DNA of 64,000 bases from NCBI GenBank assembly GCA_963803755.1, contig CAWDNP010000003.1, positions 62,001 through 126,000 of the forward strand. Direction: 5' to 3'. A program made the position numbers and the translations under genes. This stretch comes from CAVUPF01 sp963803755 (GTDB taxonomy: Bacteria; Actinomycetota; Thermoleophilia; Solirubrobacterales; 70-9). The notes beneath the pieces are model-generated. The model made no database searches and was not told the origin of the DNA. It saw only the letters and a program-made list of their open reading frames with translations. This document shows positions 51,970 through 59,363 of this stretch, in pieces. Positions within the stretch are counted from its first letter, which is position 1; every line of letters begins with the position of its first letter.

Positions 51970-52431
51970 GTGAGTGAGCGGGCCTGGAACGTCTATCTCT
52001 CCGGGGAGATCCATTCAGATTGGCGTGCGCGGATCGAGACCGGGGTGCGCGAGGCGGGCCTGCCGGTCTCCTTCTCGGCCCCTGTCACCGACCACGCCGC
52101 CTCCGACGATGCAGGAACCGGGACGCTGGGTAAGGAGGACGAGGCCTTCTGGCGCGACCACATGGGCGCAGGCGTCAACGCGATCCGCACCCAGACGCTG
52201 ATCCGCGCCGCGGATGTTGTCGTCGTTCGCTTCGGTGACAAATACCGCCAGTGGAACGCTGCCTTTGACGCCGGTTACGCGGCCGCCCTTGGCAAGTCGA
52301 TCGTGACCCTCCATGACGCCGACTTCGACCACGCCCTGAAGGAGGTCGACCGCGCCGCCCAGGCGACAGCCCGCACCACGGAGCAGGTGGTTGCCGTCCT
52401 CCGCTACGTCATCATCGGAAAGCTGCCGTAA
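51970..52431 (+). CDS. YtoQ-family protein
   Basis: 153 residues: WNVYLSGEIHSDWRARIETG, PVSFSAPVTDHAASDDAGTG, 'GAGVNAIRTQTLIRAADVVV' and VRFGDKYRQWNAAFDAGYAA. This matches the YtoQ family, with a nucleoside-2-deoxyribosyltransferase-like fold but no assigned activity. Full length, with a GTG start and an adjacent -10 box. It precedes the radical SAM gene by 33 bases but is separated from it by the SOS palindrome. Confidence 0.82.
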   Translation: MSERAWNVYLSGEIHSDWRARIETGVREAGLPVSFSAPVTDHAASDDAGTGTLGKEDEAFWRDHMGAGVNAIRTQTLIRAADVVVVRFGDKYRQWNAAFDAGYAAALGKSIVTLHDADFDHALKEVDRAAQATARTTEQVVAVLRYVIIGKLP

Positions 52432-52442
52432 TTCTGTCCGAC

Positions 52443-52470
52443 TCGCATACGAACATATGTTCGTATGCGA
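52443..52470. promoter_or_regulatory. Perfect 28-base palindrome containing an SOS (LexA) box
   Basis: The arms TCGCATACGAACAT and ATGTTCGTATGCGA are exact inverse complements with no spacer. The core CGAACATATGTTCG equals the Gram-positive/actinobacterial LexA consensus (CGAAC-N4-GTTCG). It covers the ATG at 52465 of the radical SAM gene, so LexA binding would block transcription and, if the message is leaderless, the start codon itself. Confidence 0.8.
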
Positions 52471-54558
52471 TGGGATGCGCAGAAGGTCGAGAGGGATCTG
52501 CGGTTGCCGGGGGTGGGCGATGGGACGGTGGTGCGGACCTTCGATGCGCCGGAGGCGATGGGGATCAACTTCCACGAGGTGCGGGCGAGGTCGGCGCTGA
52601 ACCGGGTGCCCGGCGGCCGCTACGGGTTCGGCTACACGATCAACCCTTATCGAGGTTGCACTCATGCTTGTGTTTTCTGCCTACTGGGAGATACGCCGGT
52701 TCTCATGGCGGACGGCAATGCAAGGCGCTTGGCGGATGTGCGAGTGGGGGATGCGATCTACGGCACGGTACGTCGCGGCTCTTATCGTCGTTATGAAATC
52801 ACCCGCGTACTTGCGCATTGGACGACCAGAAAGCCCGCGTATCGGATTACGTTGGAAGACGGAACTGAGCTGATCGCGAGCGGCGACCATCGTTTTCTCA
52901 CCCGCCGGGGATGGAAGTACGTGACTGGCGCGGAACAAGGTCGTGCGCGTCGTCCCTATCTGACTCTGAACAGCAAACTGATGGGAATAGGTGCGCTTGC
53001 GGTGCCTATCGAAACAACGGCGGAGTATCGACGGGGATATCTCTGTGGATTGATCCGCGGGGATGGCCACGTTGGGTCGTATTCGTATGACCGGCCGGGG
53101 AGGTCTAACGGTGATGTCCATCGTTTTCGGCTCGCGCTAGTGGACGACGAGGCGCTGAAACGAGCGCACAGCTACCTGGTGGGAATCGGCATCCGTACCG
53201 ACGAGTTCCAGTTCCTCGAGGGGAACGAGCGCCATCGTCCGATGAAGGCGATTCGGACTTCTTCACGAGGAAACGTCGATCGGATTCGCGAGCTGATTCG
53301 CTGGCCCAACGCGTTTGACGAAGAGTGGGCAAGGGGGTTCCTCGCGGGCATCTTCGATGCAGAGGGAAGTTGCAATGGCGCCTTGCGCATCTGCAACAAA
53401 GATCAGGAGATTGTCGAGCGCACGGCAGCTGATCTGGATCGGCTCGGATTCTCATGCACGCTTGAGCCGCCCAATGCGATTGGCGCTCGCAACGTGCGGC
53501 TGCTAGGGGGCATACGCGAGCAACTCCGTTTCCTTCAGCGAATCGATCCGGCGATCACCCGCAAGCGCTCGATCGCGGGCATCGCGCTCAAGTCACAGGT
53601 GAAGCTGGGCGTCGTTTCGATCGAGCCTCTTGGCCGTCGCATGCGCATGTTCGACATCACGACTGGGACGGGTGACTTCATTGCAAACGGCGTCGTCAGC
53701 CATAACTGTTTCGCCCGCAGGACGCACACCTATCTAGACATGAACGCCGGCAGGGACTTCGAGCGGGAGATCGTGGTCAAGGTGAACGTGCCCGAGGTAC
53801 TGCGGGCCGAGCTGGCGCGGCCGAGCTGGAGGGGCGACCTGGTCGCGCTGGGAACCAACACCGACCCATATCAGTGGGTCGAGAGCCGCTACCGGCTGAT
53901 GCCCGAGATCCTCGCCGCGTTGGAAGAGGCGGACACGCCCGTCTCGGTGCTGACCAAGTCGCCGCTGGCGATGAGGGACGTCGATATCTACGAGCGCATG
54001 TCGAAGCGGGTGCCGGTCTCGGTCAACCTCTCCGTCCCGACCCTCGACGAGAAGGCCTGGCGGGCGACCGAGCCCCACACGCCCAGTCCCAGCGCTCGCC
54101 TCGACGCGGTCGCCGAGCTGCGCCGCCGTGGCATTGACTCCGGCGTCCTGATCGCGCCGCTGATGCCGGGCATCAACGACACCCCCGAGCAGGTGCAGCC
54201 GATCGTCGACCGCGCCCGAGAAGCGGGCGCGACCTTCCTTGGCGGCGTCGCCCTCCACCTCCGCGACGAGGTCCGCGACGTCTTCTTCGCCTGGCTGCAA
54301 GCCAAACGCCCCGACCTGATCCCCCGCTACGAGCAGCTCTACTCAGGAGACCGGGCCTATATGCGTTCCGAGCAGAGAAACCGCGTCAGCAGCGTCGTCA
54401 AAGGCTGGGGTCGTGCTCGCGCCGGAAGAAAGGGCGTTCAGGCCGCTCCGGCGGGTGGCGCGGGGGATGGGGGAGTCGAGGACGCCCCCGCCCGCAGTGC
54501 CCCCCCATCACCCGCGACAGGACCCGCCGGCCGCCAGCGCCAGTCCCGCCTCTTCTGA
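52465..54558 (+). CDS. Radical SAM protein of the Rv2578c/SplB-like group, interrupted by an intein
   Basis: 697 residues as translated; about 354 after splicing. The extein has TINPYRGCTHACVF then CFARRTHTYLDMNAGRDFER, so the Fe-S motif CX3CX2C uses C65, C69 and C415, the last being the residue after the intein. Downstream are 'VALGTNTDPYQWVESRYRLM', SVLTKSPLAMRDVDIYERM, 'SVPTLDEKAWRATEPHTPSP' and LIAPLMPGINDTPEQVQPIV. The family resembles spore photoproduct lyase and is linked to DNA damage responses in actinobacteria; the exact reaction is unknown. The SOS box at its start and the DNA ligase next door support a repair role. A disordered Ala/Pro/Gly tail closes it. Confidence 0.88.
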   Translation: MRWDAQKVERDLRLPGVGDGTVVRTFDAPEAMGINFHEVRARSALNRVPGGRYGFGYTINPYRGCTHACVFCLLGDTPVLMADGNARRLADVRVGDAIYGTVRRGSYRRYEITRVLAHWTTRKPAYRITLEDGTELIASGDHRFLTRRGWKYVTGAEQGRARRPYLTLNSKLMGIGALAVPIETTAEYRRGYLCGLIRGDGHVGSYSYDRPGRSNGDVHRFRLALVDDEALKRAHSYLVGIGIRTDEFQFLEGNERHRPMKAIRTSSRGNVDRIRELIRWPNAFDEEWARGFLAGIFDAEGSCNGALRICNKDQEIVERTAADLDRLGFSCTLEPPNAIGARNVRLLGGIREQLRFLQRIDPAITRKRSIAGIALKSQVKLGVVSIEPLGRRMRMFDITTGTGDFIANGVVSHNCFARRTHTYLDMNAGRDFEREIVVKVNVPEVLRAELARPSWRGDLVALGTNTDPYQWVESRYRLMPEILAALEEADTPVSVLTKSPLAMRDVDIYERMSKRVPVSVNLSVPTLDEKAWRATEPHTPSPSARLDAVAELRRRGIDSGVLIAPLMPGINDTPEQVQPIVDRAREAGATFLGGVALHLRDEVRDVFFAWLQAKRPDLIPRYEQLYSGDRAYMRSEQRNRVSSVVKGWGRARAGRKGVQAAPAGGAGDGGVEDAPARSAPPSPATGPAGRQRQSRLF
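52678..53706 (+). other. Intein with LAGLIDADG homing endonuclease (residues 72-414)
   Basis: 343 residues from C72 (CLLGDTPVLMADGNARRLAD, splicing block A) to Asn414 (VVSHN, with His413 preceding), followed by Cys415 as the +1 nucleophile. Block B is LIASGDHRFLTRRGW. The endonuclease has the two LAGLIDADG helices YLCGLIRGDGHVGS and FLAGIFDAEGSCNG with acidic residues in place. Codon use is less GC-rich than in the extein, which fits recent acquisition. All residues for splicing are present, so it should be active. Confidence 0.92.
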
Positions 54559-54561
54559 TCC

Positions 54562-55509
54562 TCAGCCTTCGTCCAAGGCCTCGAACCGGCATTCCCCCGG
54601 CGCCTTGTCGTCGCGGAAGCGGTGGAACCGCGCCCCGTGCCGGATCCGTCCCGCGGCGGCATGGTCGTAGCCGACCTCGATCACGAGCTCCGGCCGCAGC
54701 GCCACCCACTCCAGCTCGCGCCCGCCGGTCCAGCGGCTCGGCTCGGCGCCGCCGTGCTCGCCCGTCTCCAGCGGCGCCAGCATCGCGCGCATGCCCCGTT
54801 TGGCCTCGGCGCTGAAGCCGGAGATGTGCCCGACCGAGCGCAGCTCGCCGCCGTCATAGAGGCCGAGGATCAGCGAGCCGACCGTGCCCCTCTCTTTGCC
54901 CGGCCGCCAGCCCATCACGACGCAGTCGATCGTCCGCTCCCGCTTCACCTTCGCCATTCCCCTGCGCTTGCCCGGCTCGTAGGGGGCGTCGAGCTGCTTG
55001 GCCATCGTGCCCTCGGTGGTCCGCAGCCACTCCTCGGCCCGCTCGGAATCTTGGGTCAGCGCCGAAAGCTCCAACCCGGTCCGCTCGGCCAGGGCTTCCA
55101 GTCGGGCGCGGCGCTCCGCCAGCGGCCTCTCCAGCAGCGATTCGTTCCCCTCGGCGAGCAGGTCGAAGACGACATAGCCGGCGGGGATCTCCTTCGCCAG
55201 CAGGTTGATCCGCGACTCGGCCGGGTGGATGCGGCTCTGCAGGGCGTCGAACTCGAGCTCGCCCTCGGCGTCGCGGATTACCAGCTCCCCGTCGAGCACG
55301 TAGCGCCCGGGCGCGAAGCTCAGCTCGGGGAAGTAGCGGGAGAGCGCTTTTCCGCCGCGCGACTGGATGTAGGAGTCCTCGCCGTCGACGAAGACGATCG
55401 CGCGGAAGCCGTCGAGCTTCTGCTCGTAGGCCCACTCCTTCCCGAGCGGCAGCTCCTTGCGCGTCAGTGCGAGCTGTGGCTTCAGTGGCGGGGAGAGGGG
55501 GAGGGTCAC
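54562..55509 (-). CDS. ATP-dependent DNA ligase (LigC-like)
   Basis: 315 residues. Nucleotidyltransferase motif I EQKLDGFRA (Lys31 adenylated), motif III 'RYVLDGELVIRDAEGELEFD', IPAGYVVFDLL, motif IV EGTMAKQLDAPYEPGKRRG, motif V VKRERTIDCVVMGWRPGKER, and an OB-fold C-terminal domain (GSLILGLYDGGELRSVGHIS, 'LRPELVIEVGYDHAAAGRIR'). No polymerase or nuclease domain of LigD is attached. Mycobacterial LigC-type ligases act in backup end joining or short-patch repair. Convergent with the SOS-controlled radical SAM gene. Confidence 0.9.
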   Translation of the reverse strand: MTLPLSPPLKPQLALTRKELPLGKEWAYEQKLDGFRAIVFVDGEDSYIQSRGGKALSRYFPELSFAPGRYVLDGELVIRDAEGELEFDALQSRIHPAESRINLLAKEIPAGYVVFDLLAEGNESLLERPLAERRARLEALAERTGLELSALTQDSERAEEWLRTTEGTMAKQLDAPYEPGKRRGMAKVKRERTIDCVVMGWRPGKERGTVGSLILGLYDGGELRSVGHISGFSAEAKRGMRAMLAPLETGEHGGAEPSRWTGGRELEWVALRPELVIEVGYDHAAAGRIRHGARFHRFRDDKAPGECRFEALDEG

Positions 55510-56348
55510 GCTCCGTCGAGGCTAGCCTGCCGGCGCGCGCGGCTCTCACGCGGGTCTGGAATCGGCACCGCCGCGAGCAGCTTCTTCGTGTAGGGATGGG
55601 AGGGGTGCTCGCAGACCTGGTCGGCAGACCCTTCCTCGACGATCTTCCCCTCATACATCACTGCGATTCGGTCGGAGACGTGCCGGACCACCCCGATGTC
55701 ATGAGCCACGAACACATAGGTCAGCCCGAGCTCGTCCTGGAGCTCGTCGAGCAGGTTGACGATCTGTGCCCTGATCGAGACGTCGAGGGCCGAGACCGGC
55801 TCGTCGGCGATGATCAGCCTCGGCTCCAGCGCCAGGGCGCGGGCGATGCCGATCCGCTGTCGCTGCCCGCCGGAGAACTCGTGCGGGTAGCGGCCGTAAT
55901 GCTCCGGGGAGAGGCCGACCCGCTCCAGTAGCTCCTGAACCCGGCCGCGCAGCTCGGTGCCGCGGACGACCCCCTGCAGCTTCAGCGGAGCGCCGACGAT
56001 CTGCCCGATCCGCTTGCGCGGGTTGAGCGAGGCATATGGGTCCTGAAAGATCATCTGCATCTCGCGCCGCAGCGGCCGCATCCTCCGCTGCGAGAGCCCG
56101 GCGATCTCGCGGCCATCGAAGCGGATCGAGCCCGAGGTCGGCTCCAGCAGGCGCAGGACGGTGCGACAGAGGGTCGACTTGCCGCAACCCGACTCGCCGA
56201 CCAGGCCCAGCGTCTCGCCCCTGCCCACGGCGAGGCTGACGTCGTCGACCGCCCGCACCCGATCGACCTCGCGGTCGACCAGCAGCCCCCGCTTGACCGG
56301 GAAGTGCTTGACGAGGTTGGTGACCTCCAACAACGGCTCCGCGCTCAT
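55506..56348 (-). CDS. oppF: Oligopeptide ABC transporter ATP-binding protein (OppF)
   Basis: 280 residues: LGLVGESGCGKSTLCRTVLR (Walker A), signature HEFSGGQRQRIGIARALALE, Walker B LIIADEPVSALD and the OppF tail EHPSHPYTKKLLAAVPIPDP. Second ATPase of a dipeptide/oligopeptide importer. ATG 56348 overlaps the end of oppD (ATGA). Its own end overlaps the DNA ligase gene start by 4 bases, so all run on the same strand. Confidence 0.9.
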   Translation of the reverse strand: MSAEPLLEVTNLVKHFPVKRGLLVDREVDRVRAVDDVSLAVGRGETLGLVGESGCGKSTLCRTVLRLLEPTSGSIRFDGREIAGLSQRRMRPLRREMQMIFQDPYASLNPRKRIGQIVGAPLKLQGVVRGTELRGRVQELLERVGLSPEHYGRYPHEFSGGQRQRIGIARALALEPRLIIADEPVSALDVSIRAQIVNLLDELQDELGLTYVFVAHDIGVVRHVSDRIAVMYEGKIVEEGSADQVCEHPSHPYTKKLLAAVPIPDPRESRARRQASLDGA

Positions 56349-57394
56349 GCCGCTGGCTCCTCCAGCCCGATCCTTCCCTCGACCTGGCGCAGCTCTCGCT
56401 TGCGCTCGGGCTCCAGCCAGCAGCGGTCGCTGTGGGCGGGGGCGTCGGGGAGGCGCGGCTCCAGCGCGGGCATCTCCTCGCAGCGCCCGAAGGCGTGCGG
56501 GCAGCGCGGCCGGAAGGCGCATCTTTGTGGAGGGGCGAGGAGCGACGGTGGAGCCCCCCGTATCTGCGGCAGCCGGTGCGGCCGCGGCCGGTCGAGCCGG
56601 GTCAGGGAGCCGAGCAGGCCCCAGGTATAGGGGTGCTGAGGGTCGTAGAAGATCTCGTCGAGCGTGCCCTCCTCCACCACCCTGCCGGCGTACATCACCA
56701 GCACCCGATCGGCGACCTCGGCCACGATTCCGAGGTCATGGGTGATCAGGATCGTCGCCAGCTCGCGCTTCCGGTTGAGCCGCTCCAGCAGGCGCAGGAT
56801 CTGGGCCTGGATCGTGACGTCGAGCGCGGTTGTGGGCTCGTCGGCGATCAGCACGCCCGGCTCCAGAGAGAGGGCCATCGCGATCATCGCCCGTTGCCGC
56901 ATCCCGCCGGAGAATTCGTGCGGGTAGTCGTCGACCCGCTGCTCGGCGTTGGAGATTCCGACCGAGTCGAGCATCTCGACAGCGCGCTCGTGCGCCTCGC
57001 GCTCGCTCATCGCGCCGCGGTGGGCGCGGATCGCCTCGACGATCTGGGCGCCGACCCTGTAGACGGGGTTGAAAGAGGTCATCGGGTCCTGGAAGACCAT
57101 CGCGATCTCTTCACCCCGGACCTTCTGAAGCTCGGCATCTCCCGCGTCGATCAGCTCGGCACCGCGCAACTGCACAGAGCCCTCGATCTGGGCGTTGGGG
57201 GAGCGGGTCAGTCCCATGATCGTCTGCGCGGTGACGCTCTTCCCCGAGCCGGACTCGCCGACGATCGCCAGCACCTCGCCGGGGGCGAGGTCGAAGGAGA
57301 CCCCGCCGACCGCCTGCAGCAGGCCGCCCTCCGTCGCGAACCCGACCTGGAGGTTCCGCACCGAGAGGATCGCCTGCGAGCCCTGCGAGCTCAT
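56345..57394 (-). CDS. oppD: Oligopeptide ABC transporter ATP-binding protein (OppD)
   Basis: 349 residues: Walker A AIVGESGSGKSVTAQTIMGL, 'EEIAMVFQDPMTSFNPVYRV', signature HEFSGGMRQRAMIAMALSLE, Walker B LIADEPTTALDVTIQAQILR, and the C-terminal cysteine motif CAFRPRCPHAFGRCEEMPAL, which binds a [4Fe-4S] cluster in peptide ABC ATPases. Forms the ATPase pair with OppF at the cytoplasmic face. Start overlaps the permease stop. Confidence 0.92.
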   Translation of the reverse strand: MSSQGSQAILSVRNLQVGFATEGGLLQAVGGVSFDLAPGEVLAIVGESGSGKSVTAQTIMGLTRSPNAQIEGSVQLRGAELIDAGDAELQKVRGEEIAMVFQDPMTSFNPVYRVGAQIVEAIRAHRGAMSEREAHERAVEMLDSVGISNAEQRVDDYPHEFSGGMRQRAMIAMALSLEPGVLIADEPTTALDVTIQAQILRLLERLNRKRELATILITHDLGIVAEVADRVLVMYAGRVVEEGTLDEIFYDPQHPYTWGLLGSLTRLDRPRPHRLPQIRGAPPSLLAPPQRCAFRPRCPHAFGRCEEMPALEPRLPDAPAHSDRCWLEPERKRELRQVEGRIGLEEPAA

Positions 57395-58350
57395 TGCGCC
57401 GAGGTCCCCAGCCTGACCCGCGGGTCGAGGTAGGCGTAGGCGATATCGGCCAGCGCGTTGAAGAGGACGACGAAGAAAGCGCCGAACAGGGTCACGGCCA
57501 TGATGATCGGCAGATCGAGCTTTTCGATCCCTTCCACGGTGTACTGGCCGACCCCGCCGAGGCTGAAGATCGCTTCGGTCAGGATCGCCGCGCCGCCGAG
57601 CGTCGCGCCGAAGTCGAGGCCGAACAACGTGACGATCGGGATCAGCGAGTTGCGCAGCACGTGGCGGGTCATCACCTGGCGCTCGCTCAGCCCCTTGGCG
57701 CGCGCCGTGCGCACGTAGTCCTCACTCATCGAGTCGAGCATGTTGGCCCGCAGCACCTGACTGTAGAAGCCCGCCGAGAGCACCGCGACTGTGACCCAGG
57801 GCAGAATCAGGTGTTCGGCCCATTCGAGCGGTTCCTGAGTCAGCGGCACGTAGCCGCTCGCAGGGAACAGGGCGATCTTGTAGGTCAGGTAGTAGAGGAA
57901 GATCGCCGCGAGCCAGAAGACTGGGATCGAGATCCCGATCACGGCGAGGACCGTCAGCGCGCGGTCGGTGAGACTGCCCGCTCGGGTCGCCGAGATATAG
58001 CCGAAGAGGATGCCGAAGAACATCCAGATCACCGCCGCGCCGATGCAGAGGGAAAAGGTCGCCGGGATCCCCTTCACGATTTCTTCGTCGACGTTCGCCT
58101 GGCTGTTGTAGGAGATCAGTTCGCCGCTAAAGACCTTCCGCATCATCGTCACGTACTGATCCGGCAACGACTTGTCGAAGCCCCATTCCTTGGTGATGCT
58201 GGCGACCAACTGGGGCGTCGCGTTCTTGCCGGCCATCCGCTGCGCCGGGGAGGAGTTGGGAATCACGTTGAAGATCAGGAAGACGATCACCGAGACGGCG
58301 AACAGCACCAGCACCATGCCGATCAGGCGGCGGACGACGAAGCGGGCCAT
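57391..58350 (-). CDS. oppB: Oligopeptide ABC transporter permease (OppB)
   Basis: 319 residues with six helices. It opens MARFVVRRLIGMVLVLFAVS and carries 'YVRTARAKGLSERQVMTRHV' (the EAA loop that contacts the ATPase) and VRLGTSAQ at the end. Forms the membrane channel with OppC. The ATG overlaps the oppC stop (TGATG), part of a tight operon. Confidence 0.92.
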   Translation of the reverse strand: MARFVVRRLIGMVLVLFAVSVIVFLIFNVIPNSSPAQRMAGKNATPQLVASITKEWGFDKSLPDQYVTMMRKVFSGELISYNSQANVDEEIVKGIPATFSLCIGAAVIWMFFGILFGYISATRAGSLTDRALTVLAVIGISIPVFWLAAIFLYYLTYKIALFPASGYVPLTQEPLEWAEHLILPWVTVAVLSAGFYSQVLRANMLDSMSEDYVRTARAKGLSERQVMTRHVLRNSLIPIVTLFGLDFGATLGGAAILTEAIFSLGGVGQYTVEGIEKLDLPIIMAVTLFGAFFVVLFNALADIAYAYLDPRVRLGTSAQ

Positions 58351-59363
58351 CAGACCGCCGTTCCCTTCGGCTCGGCCAGGCCGGCGTGCCGCTCCAGGCG
58401 GGCCTTCGATTTCGGATCGAGCGCGTCGCGCAGACCATCGCCGAACACGTTCAGCGAGAGCACGGTGAGCATGATCATCAACCCAGGGAGGATCGCCAGA
58501 AGGGGGGTGCTGTTGATCAGTTCGGTCCCTTCGGAGACCATCTTGCCCCAGGAGGAGTTGGGCGGCTGGACTCCCGCGCCGAGGAAGGAGAGCCCGGCCT
58601 CGAGCAGCATGTTGTTTGCGATGTTGAGGGCGAAGAAGACGATGATCGTCGACCAGAGGTTTGGCAGCAGCTCGCTGGCCATGATCCGCAGGGATCCGGC
58701 CCCCTGGGCGATCGCCGCCTCGACGAACTCCTTCTCGCTTAGGGCGAGCACCTCTCCGCGGATCGGCCGCGCCATGTACGGCACGGACACGACGCCGACG
58801 ACCAGGATCGGGATCCAGAGCGAGCCGCTGGCGATCGTGATCGGCCCGATCCGAAGGCCGCCGACCGCGAACGCAGTTCCCAGCGCGATCGCGAGCAGCA
58901 GCACTGGGAAGGCCCAGATCACGTCCATCGCGCGGGCGATCACCGAGTCGACCCAGCCCTTGTAGTAGCCGGCGAGCAGGCCGAGCGCGACGGCCAGGAC
59001 GGTCGTGATCAGCGCCGAGGCGAACCCGATGAGCAGCGAGGTGCGCCCGCCGTACATCAGGCGGACCATCTCGTCGCGGCCGAGCCGGCCGTCGGCGCCG
59101 AGGAAGAACTTGCCGCTCGCACCGAACCAGACCGGGCCGATCGGGCGCCCTTCGGGGTCGACGACATCGCGCTGCTGGCCGTCGACCGTGATCCTCTCCA
59201 GCGTGTGGGTCGTGTTGGGCCCGGTGTGGGCGACGTCGTTGGCCCACAGTGGCGCCGCCAGCGTGAAGAGGACGATCAGGACGAAGAGCGCCAGGCAACC
59301 GAGCGCCGCCCGGTTACGGCGCAGCCGCCGGTAGGCGATGTACCAGGGGCTCCGGCCCTCCAC
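58350..59363 (-). CDS. oppC: Oligopeptide ABC transporter permease (OppC)
   Basis: 337 residues from a GTG that overlaps the oppA stop (TAGTG). It starts EGRSPWYIAYRRLRRNRAAL and has an external loop with ITVDGQQRDVVDPEGRPIGP, then helices and the EAA loop 'EKEFVEAAIAQGAGSLRIMA', ending LNVFGDGLRDALDPKSKARL. The loop between the first two helices is longer than in many OppC proteins. Confidence 0.9.
   Translation of the reverse strand: MEGRSPWYIAYRRLRRNRAALGCLALFVLIVLFTLAAPLWANDVAHTGPNTTHTLERITVDGQQRDVVDPEGRPIGPVWFGASGKFFLGADGRLGRDEMVRLMYGGRTSLLIGFASALITTVLAVALGLLAGYYKGWVDSVIARAMDVIWAFPVLLLAIALGTAFAVGGLRIGPITIASGSLWIPILVVGVVSVPYMARPIRGEVLALSEKEFVEAAIAQGAGSLRIMASELLPNLWSTIIVFFALNIANNMLLEAGLSFLGAGVQPPNSSWGKMVSEGTELINSTPLLAILPGLMIMLTVLSLNVFGDGLRDALDPKSKARLERHAGLAEPKGTAV

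Noticed and set aside
57394..58965. Long plus-strand open frame opposite the peptide permease genes (also 59666-61009, 15206-16396, and minus-strand 5184-6086)
   Set aside because: Compositional shadows of high-GC genes: rich in Arg, Asp, Gly and His, without domains, and lying opposite confidently identified proteins.
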